Shown here: positions 58,619 to 64,000 of the stretch, piece after piece
Layout of the letters: every line of letters begins with the position of its first letter
Numbering within the stretch: position 1 is the first letter of the stretch
Source of the DNA: CAZCZU01 sp964503475
Lineage (GTDB): Bacteria; Pseudomonadota; Zetaproteobacteria; Mariprofundales; Mariprofundaceae
Length of the DNA: 64,000 bases
Assembly: GCA_964503475.1 (NCBI GenBank)
Contig: CAZCZU010000005.1
Span: 1 to 64,000, forward strand
Direction: 5' to 3'
Notes under the pieces: model-generated
Databases searched by the model: none
What the model was told of the DNA's origin: nothing
Seen by the model: only the letters and a program-made list of their open reading frames with translations
Made by a program: the position numbers and the translations under genes

Positions 58619-59705
58619 TCAGATTTACAGGGTTGAGCTGGGCGTACGCTCCTACGATATCCATATTGAAGCCGGCTGCCTCTCGGCACTGGCCACAGCC
58701 ATGCGGCAGCTGTTTCCAAAGGCATCACGCTGCATGATTGTCAGCAACGAGACGGTTGCCCCTCTCTATCTGGAGCAGGTCAAAGCGCCGTTACTGGCCA
58801 GTGGCTGGCAGCTGTTTGAGTGCATTTTGCCGGATGGCGAGCGTTACAAGAACATGGAAAGCTGGTCGAGGGTGATGGATGCCCTCATGGCCTCGAAGCT
58901 CTCGCGTAACGAACCGGTGATCGCGCTCGGTGGCGGAGTGATCGGTGATATGACCGGCTTTGCCGCTGCCTGCTATCGTCGTGGCGTTCCATTCGTGCAG
59001 GTGCCGACCACCCTGCTGGCCCAGGTTGACTCCAGTGTGGGTGGCAAGACCGCTATCAATCATCCCCATGGCAAGAACATGATCGGTGCCTTTTATCAAC
59101 CACGCCTGGTATGGATTGATCCGGAGGTGTTGAAGACGCTGCAACCGCGTGAAGTGCGCGCCGGACTGGCGGAAGTGATCAAGTACGGCCTGATCCGTGA
59201 TGCAGCCTTCTTTGAACAGCTCAATGAACATATGGAAGGATTGCTAAATCTGGATGCACAAATTCTCGCCCGGGTGATTCATGCGTCATGCCGTCACAAG
59301 GCGGAGGTGGTGATGCGCGATGAGACGGAGGCGGGGGAACGGGCCCTGCTCAATCTTGGTCACACATTCGGACATGCCATTGAGTCGATGACGCATTATA
59401 CCGAATATCTGCATGGTGAGGCCGTCGCTCTGGGCACCTTGATGGCAGCGCGCCTCTCCGAACAGCTGGGCTATGCGCCGCACGGTACCGAGACGCGTAT
59501 CGGGCAATGTTTTGAAAAGGCGGGGCTACCGGTCTCTGTCCCGCAGTTCGATGCCGATGCCTGGCTTGATGCCATGGGACATGACAAGAAAAATGTGGGT
59601 AGCCTGATTCGCTATATCCTGTTGCGGGGAATCGGGGATGCATTTATTGCGGATGAAGTGACGGATCAGGATATACGCAATCTGATCGCATCCTATGCAG
59701 CATAA
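58611..59705 (+). CDS. aroB: 3-dehydroquinate synthase
   Basis: Makes dehydroquinate from DAHP, the second shikimate-pathway step. ATG 58611 (MNSQIYRVELGVRSYDI), overlapping the aroK stop; 364 residues. Motifs: ALGGGVIGDMTGFAAACYRRG, PTTLLAQVDSSVGGKTAIN, and NLGHTFGHAIE with metal-binding His. aroK-aroB behind pilMNOPQ is a common proteobacterial arrangement. A strong terminator follows. Confidence 0.97.
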   Translation: MNSQIYRVELGVRSYDIHIEAGCLSALATAMRQLFPKASRCMIVSNETVAPLYLEQVKAPLLASGWQLFECILPDGERYKNMESWSRVMDALMASKLSRNEPVIALGGGVIGDMTGFAAACYRRGVPFVQVPTTLLAQVDSSVGGKTAINHPHGKNMIGAFYQPRLVWIDPEVLKTLQPREVRAGLAEVIKYGLIRDAAFFEQLNEHMEGLLNLDAQILARVIHASCRHKAEVVMRDETEAGERALLNLGHTFGHAIESMTHYTEYLHGEAVALGTLMAARLSEQLGYAPHGTETRIGQCFEKAGLPVSVPQFDADAWLDAMGHDKKNVGSLIRYILLRGIGDAFIADEVTDQDIRNLIASYAA

Positions 59706-59733
59706 AAAAAAGGCGGCCATATGGCCGCCTTTT
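59704..59733. terminator. Bidirectional terminator between aroB and the Bax-inhibitor gene
   Basis: A 26-base palindrome with stem AAAAGGCGGCCAT/ATGGCCGCCTTTT, poly-A before and T-run after, serves both converging transcripts. Confidence 0.88.
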
Positions 59734-59753
59734 ACGTTGAATAGTTCTGCGGC

Positions 59754-60413
59754 TTATTCGTCACCCAGTACGCCGAAGAGGTAGAGCAGGTTCTCGAACA
59801 GCAGGAAGACATCAAGATAAAGCGTCAGGGCTGCAGCGATGTACTCCTCATTCGGATAGTCGCGCAGGATGGCCGAGGTGTCGTAGAGAATAAAGGCCGA
59901 AAAGAGCAGGACGCTGACGCCGGAGATGGCGAGCGCGACGGTTCCTGATTCGAAGAAGAAGTAGTTGGCAAAGCCCAGCACAATGACCGAGATCAGGCCG
60001 GTCCAGACAAAGCCCTTCAGGAATGAAAAGTCGCGTCGTGACATGAAGGTATAGGCGGTCAGGCCGACAAAGGCGACGGCAGTGGCCATGAAGGCCTGAG
60101 CTACCAGTACATTCGATTTGGCAGAGACAAACCCGACCAGTGGCGAGATGGCGAGGCCGGTCAGGGCGCCAAATGCAAGCAGTGCAGCAAGGTTGATGCC
60201 GGGCATATGGCGTACGCCCTGAACCAGGAAGATGCCGCCAATCATGGCGAACAGCATCATAAATGGGTGCTGGTGCGGAAAGGCAAGCCCCATGGAGAAG
60301 TAGGCTCCGAGGCTTCCGGCAGCGATACAAAGCGTCAGCATACCGTAGGTTTTACCCAGGAACGTGATTCGGGCATCGGCCAGCTGGGTAGATGTGGCTA
60401 TCTGTGTGTTCAT
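59754..60413 (-). CDS. Bax inhibitor-1/YccA-family membrane protein
   Basis: 219 residues with seven hydrophobic segments and the family C-terminal ILYDTSAILRDYPNEEYIAAALTLYLDVFLLFENLLYLFG, containing the conserved Asp pair. Bacterial members are linked to membrane-protease control or ion leak, not proven here. The minus-strand neighbour fxsA lies 52 bases upstream. Confidence 0.92.
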   Translation of the reverse strand: MNTQIATSTQLADARITFLGKTYGMLTLCIAAGSLGAYFSMGLAFPHQHPFMMLFAMIGGIFLVQGVRHMPGINLAALLAFGALTGLAISPLVGFVSAKSNVLVAQAFMATAVAFVGLTAYTFMSRRDFSFLKGFVWTGLISVIVLGFANYFFFESGTVALAISGVSVLLFSAFILYDTSAILRDYPNEEYIAAALTLYLDVFLLFENLLYLFGVLGDE

Positions 60414-60465
60414 CGGTACCTCCGTGAAAAGCGATGGTTAAAATGCCATGCAGGCATGGCAAAGG

Positions 60466-60879
60466 TCAATGTCGGCTGCGATCCTCATGTACGATCTCTG
60501 CTTCAATGATGGTGGCATCGTGCGGCGTCCTTCGTATCGGCAACATTTTCCCGATCAGCCAGCGTCGGACAGGTGGCACGAGCAGCAGAAAGCCGACCGT
60601 GTCGGTGATGAAGCCGGGCGTGAACAGCAGGATGCCAGCCAGCCCCAGCAACAGGCCATGCAGCCCGTGCTCGGCAGGGAATTCGCCATGCGCCATTCGG
60701 CGCTGGGCATCGAGCATGGTGCCAAGTCCCTGCAGTCGAATCAGCAGGCCGCCGAGTGCGGCTGTAAACAGGCACAGGGCAATGGTGGAAAGCCCGCCGA
60801 TGCCCGAGCCAACCTTGATCAGGACATACAGCTCAAGCAGTGGGACAGAGATAAAAAGAAGAAAAAGCAGACGAAGCAT
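60466..60879 (-). CDS. fxsA: FxsA-family membrane protein
   Basis: 137 residues with three or four hydrophobic segments; LLFLLFISVPLLELYVLIKVGSGIG at the start and LLFTPGFITDTVGFLLLVPPVR, the FxsA signature. In E. coli the protein eases phage exclusion, but its normal role is unclear. 41 bases separate it from the M20 gene. Confidence 0.9.
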   Translation of the reverse strand: MLRLLFLLFISVPLLELYVLIKVGSGIGGLSTIALCLFTAALGGLLIRLQGLGTMLDAQRRMAHGEFPAEHGLHGLLLGLAGILLFTPGFITDTVGFLLLVPPVRRWLIGKMLPIRRTPHDATIIEAEIVHEDRSRH

Positions 60880-60920
60880 ATCCGATGTATGGGGCCTGTC
60901 ATGATGAAATGCAAGAGGAA

Positions 60921-62099
60921 TCAGGAATCGATGGCCAATGCAGCCAGGGCAAGCATGCCGCTGCGCATGGCCGATTCCTCGATATCGAAGCAGGGATGGT
61001 GCAGCGGATAACGTGTGGCAGGGCCGGCACCGGTACCCAGGCGAAAGAGGCAGCCGGACACCTGTTGCATGAAAGCGGCAAAATCCTCGCCGCCCATCGA
61101 GGGTTCGGAGAGCTCGAGCAGTGGGATGTCTGGGATCAGGCGTGAAAAGGTGTTTCGGGCCTGCAGCATTGCAGCTTCATCATTGTGTAGCAGAGGCGTG
61201 GCCTGATTCAGCGTGAAGCGGGCAGTCGCACCCCATGTTTCGGCAGTATGGCGGATAATATGATCCATACGTGCCCGAATCTCCTCATGCGCTTCGGGAT
61301 GCAGGCTGCGGAAGGTACCGGAGAACCGAACCCGCTCAGGGATGACATTGGCGGCGTGTCCGCCCTCGATATGGCCGATGGAGAGCACGGCCGGATGCAG
61401 CGGATTGATGCGTCGGCTGACAATATGATGCAGGGCCTGGATAACATGGCTGGCAACGAAGACCACATCGGTGGTTTCGTGCGGTCGGGCGGCATGGCCG
61501 CCATGGCCGCTGATTTCAACCTCGAACATGTCGGCTGCGGCACACATGGGCCCTTCACGCAGCCCGAGTGAGCCGGCAGGCAGATAGGGGAACACGTGCA
61601 GCGCATAGATCCGTTCAAGAGGAATCTCCTGCAGCTGTTTCGTTCGTAACATGGCGGCCGCTCCCTCGCAGGTCTCTTCAGCCGGCTGGAAGATACAGGC
61701 CAGATTGCGCGTTAAGGTCATTCCACTCTGTTTCAGCAACATCATTGCCCCGAGCAGCATGGCGGAGTGAGCATCATGACCACAGGCATGCGAAATTCCT
61801 GCATGGCATGAACTGTAAGGCTGATCCTTCTGGTCATGGATCGGCAGGGCATCCATATCGGCGCGTAGCCCTATCCAGCCGGAACCCTTGTTGTGCTCCA
61901 GGGTTGCGAGCAGGCCATGGCCACCGATACCTTCCTGCACTTCAAAGCCGAGATTCCGGCACTGTGCGGCGATAAAGCGGGAGGTTTCACCCTCGTTTCC
62001 CGAGAGTTCCGGGTGTTGATGCAACTGACGGCGAATGCGAATAACTTCCGGCAGTACGCTATCGGCAGCCTGGCTGAGGCGTTCGGATAATGACTTCAT
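60921..62099 (-). CDS. M20-family amidohydrolase
   Basis: About 392 residues; ATG 62099 overlaps the upstream stop (ATGA), with ATG 62108 also possible. Metal-binding motifs: GLRADMDALP, SHACGHDAHSAMLLGAMM, EETCEGAA, GHGGHAARPHE and MGGEDFAAFM. Hippurate/N-acyl amino-acid hydrolase subgroup; likely cleaves an N-acyl or similar amide bond. Paired with a GCS2-type ligase that would make such a bond; see findings. Confidence 0.9.
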   Translation of the reverse strand: MKSLSERLSQAADSVLPEVIRIRRQLHQHPELSGNEGETSRFIAAQCRNLGFEVQEGIGGHGLLATLEHNKGSGWIGLRADMDALPIHDQKDQPYSSCHAGISHACGHDAHSAMLLGAMMLLKQSGMTLTRNLACIFQPAEETCEGAAAMLRTKQLQEIPLERIYALHVFPYLPAGSLGLREGPMCAAADMFEVEISGHGGHAARPHETTDVVFVASHVIQALHHIVSRRINPLHPAVLSIGHIEGGHAANVIPERVRFSGTFRSLHPEAHEEIRARMDHIIRHTAETWGATARFTLNQATPLLHNDEAAMLQARNTFSRLIPDIPLLELSEPSMGGEDFAAFMQQVSGCLFRLGTGAGPATRYPLHHPCFDIEESAMRSGMLALAALAIDS

Positions 62100-63211
62100 G
62101 CATGCCATCCGTCGGCTGCACGCATATCGCGCACCATCGTTTTGAAATCTTCGTGTCTGTGCATTCGGCGCTGTTGCATGGCACCGTCTCCGATCTGGCG
62201 CCAGTGAGGCAACTGCCGGGCTACGATCTTCAGGTCATCAGCATCAGCGCCGCGCTCCGACAGCCATGCCAGGCGCTGTTCCAGCCAGTCACAGACCGGC
62301 AAGGCGGCTTCCGTCCGTGGGTCGATCAGTTCTGCCTGGATGCCGTAACGGCAGGCACGCCAGCGATTTTCGCGGACCAGGGAGGGGTGCACGCGCACAT
62401 CTTCCTCATCCCGAGAGACCGCACTCATGGCTTCGGCGCGTACATAGGCGATATAGGCGGTGGTGTCGTTGCGGCTAACCGGCATATCGCCAATACGAAT
62501 CTCCAGCGTGCCGAAGTCGGGATGCGGACGCATCTCCCACCAGATATCGCGAACCGAATCGATGCTGCCGGTGGCCATCAGGCGGGCGGCACAGTGCTCG
62601 AAGTCTCGCCAGTCCTCGAAATAGAAGGGCATGCCTCCCTGGCTCAAGCCCTCGAATACCTTGATACGACAGGCAGCAAGGCCCGTATCGTGCCCCTGCC
62701 AGAACGGGGAGTTGGCGCTGATGGCCAGAAAGACGGGCATGACGGGTAGCAGGCGATTCATCGCCCGGATACAGGCATCGCCATCCGGCATACCGACATG
62801 CACATGGATGCCGAAGATATTGAATCGACGCACCATCCACTGCATACGATCCAGCAGGCGCAGGTAACGGGCATCGTCGGTGATCTGTTGCTCCTGCCAG
62901 CGGGAAAAGGGGTGTGTACCGCTGGAGAAGAGAGCCCCGCCATGCGCAGCGAGCAACTTCTCGGCCTGTAAATAAAGTGTACGCAGTTCGTCCACGCAGT
63001 TGTCGGTGGCGTGGTGAATATCGGTGTTGATCTCAATGGTCGAGGTGAAGAGCTCGGGTTTGATGCGTGGTGTGTTGCCAAGGCTGTCGAGAATGGCTGT
63101 GGCCAGAGGGGCCTGGGCTCCGCTGTCCGTATCGACGGTAATCCACTCCATCTCCACCCCGAGGCTTCCCAGCGGGGAGCGTGTGAAAGGAAAAGAGGGG
63201 AGTGGATTCAT
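62096..63211 (-). CDS. GCS2-type carboxylate-amine ligase (YbdK-like)
   Basis: 371 residues from ATG 63211 (MNPLPSFPFTRSPLGSLGVEMEW). GCS2 marks: LGVEMEWITVD, SSGTHPFSRWQEQ, FNIFGIHVHVGMPDGD and DIWWEMRPHPDFGTLEIRIGD. The family includes weak gamma-glutamylcysteine ligases; the real substrate is often unknown. Overlaps the M20 gene by four bases; the next upstream gene ends one base before this start. Confidence 0.88.
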   Translation of the reverse strand: MNPLPSFPFTRSPLGSLGVEMEWITVDTDSGAQAPLATAILDSLGNTPRIKPELFTSTIEINTDIHHATDNCVDELRTLYLQAEKLLAAHGGALFSSGTHPFSRWQEQQITDDARYLRLLDRMQWMVRRFNIFGIHVHVGMPDGDACIRAMNRLLPVMPVFLAISANSPFWQGHDTGLAACRIKVFEGLSQGGMPFYFEDWRDFEHCAARLMATGSIDSVRDIWWEMRPHPDFGTLEIRIGDMPVSRNDTTAYIAYVRAEAMSAVSRDEEDVRVHPSLVRENRWRACRYGIQAELIDPRTEAALPVCDWLEQRLAWLSERGADADDLKIVARQLPHWRQIGDGAMQQRRMHRHEDFKTMVRDMRAADGWHA

Positions 63212-63212
63212 G

Positions 63213-64000
63213 CTACTTATCCGGATGCTGCCGGCGCCAGGCATCCAGTGCCTGCTGCATGCGTCGGGCCCGATCATGCCAGCCCAAAGCCTGCAGGTTG
63301 TCGATCAGCTTCTGGCGTGTGGCGATATCCGGCTGGATGGCCAGGCTGCGCTGATAGGCAGTCAGGGCCTCCTTTTGCTCGCCGGAGAGTATCAGCACAT
63401 CGCCCAGGCTGCGCCAGCATGGGGCACAGTCGGGGAGCAGCTTCACCGATTGGCGTGCCTCGTTTTGTGCTGCATCGAAACGCCGCTGTTTGGCCAGGAA
63501 GCGGGCGTAATAGAGATGCGCAAATCCATTGTGCCGGTCGCGGCTCACAGCCTCCCGGAATCGCCGCTCGGCTTCATCGTGCCTGCCCTGCCTCTCTGCC
63601 AGGTTGGCCAGCAGGTACCATGGCGTTGCCTCATGCGGAAACTGTTCGCTTGTGCGCAGCAGTAACTGTTCTGCTTTGGTGTCGTTGCCTTCCTGTTGCA
63701 GCAACATGGCAAGGTTGATGGCAGAGGGCAGGTGCCGGCTGCGACGCAGATTTGCTTCGTAGAGTTTGCGGGCATCACCGGCATGCCCCGTATCCGCCAG
63801 CAGGATGGCAAGATTGTAGCGGGCATCGAGGTTGGCGGGATGAATGGTGAGTTCGCGTTCAAGGGAGCGTCGGTATTCGGTCATCTCGCCATGGGCCCGG
63901 TGCTGCATGGCAGCATCGAAGGGGGTAGCCGGCTTTTTCGGGGGAGCACAGGCACTCACGATGCAGGCCAGGCCGAGAAGGGGCCAGAAGCGAAGTCGGG
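63213..64000 (-). CDS. TPR lipoprotein, start beyond window edge
   Basis: The frame stays open to the right edge. The last bases encode RLRFWPLLGLACIVSACAPPK, a lipoprotein signal with lipobox VSAC, so the true start is probably just outside. About 240 further residues form TPR repeats (NLDARYNLAILLADTGHAGDARKLY; ATPWYLLANLAERQGRHDEAERRFREA; CAPCWRSLGDVLILSGEQKEALTAYQ). An internal GTG at 63957 also opens the frame but would lose the signal. Likely an outer-membrane-linked scaffold; function unknown. Confidence 0.85.
   Translation of the reverse strand, partial: RLRFWPLLGLACIVSACAPPKKPATPFDAAMQHRAHGEMTEYRRSLERELTIHPANLDARYNLAILLADTGHAGDARKLYEANLRRSRHLPSAINLAMLLQQEGNDTKAEQLLLRTSEQFPHEATPWYLLANLAERQGRHDEAERRFREAVSRDRHNGFAHLYYARFLAKQRRFDAAQNEARQSVKLLPDCAPCWRSLGDVLILSGEQKEALTAYQRSLAIQPDIATRQKLIDNLQALGWHDRARRMQQALDAWRRQHPDK

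Overview
The window is part of a Gram-negative, GC-rich proteobacterial chromosome, seen as a draft scaffold with one 100-N gap. Outer-membrane machinery supports this (TonB-dependent receptor, MCE/Mla transport, type IV pilus secretin), as do a UbiD-type quinone gene and PBP1A. The combination (pilMNOQ, several prepilin modules, a large B12 locus, single-heme proteins) would fit a zetaproteobacterium such as Mariprofundus. That placement is an impression, not something the sequence proves.

Left part (1-15.5 kb). A truncated TPR-sulfotransferase is followed by trpEGDC on the minus strand, divergent from a tRNA-Ala(GGC). ppiD comes next. A plus-strand chain then encodes an Mla/MCE lipid-transport permease, an ABC-ATPase-like protein that has lost its catalytic motifs, an MCE protein, a lipoprotein, an RsbW-like kinase, a STAS protein and UbiD. 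A Sel1-repeat protein ends this part.

B12 locus (15.5-30 kb). A cobalamin riboswitch precedes 17 closely packed or overlapping genes: uptake (btuB, a TonB-like protein, btuF, btuC, btuD), adenosylation (cobO), entry into the corrin branch (cbiX, cobA, a 2Fe-2S ferredoxin), lower-ligand synthesis (bluB) and late assembly (cbiP, cbiB, cobD, cobU, cobT, cobC, cobS). The middle corrin-ring steps are not in the window.

Accessory island (32.8-40.6 kb). This is the most unusual part. Three small Cys-rich proteins share a Tat-like leader (RR-x-LLK...PPAILG) and an ACCPC...LGNC-x-AC core. Around them lie a radical SAM protein, a PqqD-like protein, an HprK-related kinase, two tandem ATP-grasp proteins and a nucleotidyltransferase-fold protein. 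The kinase and PqqD-like pair resembles what annotators call the 'HPr-rel-A system', which has no established function. A 267-bp MITE-like element sits exactly in the TA shared by two convergent stop codons.

Pilus region (43-58 kb). FimT, then two modules of PilV/PilW-like prepilins, each ending in a very large (over 900 residues) PilX-like protein, then a DUF4124-cytochrome c fusion, then pilMNOQ. One pilin carries an SDNGK tandem-repeat tail that contains the assembly gap. aroK and aroB follow; aroK probably starts at CTG.

Right end (59.7-64 kb, minus strand). Bax-inhibitor-1 family protein, FxsA, an M20 amidohydrolase overlapping a GCS2-type carboxylate-amine ligase, and a TPR lipoprotein cut by the window edge.
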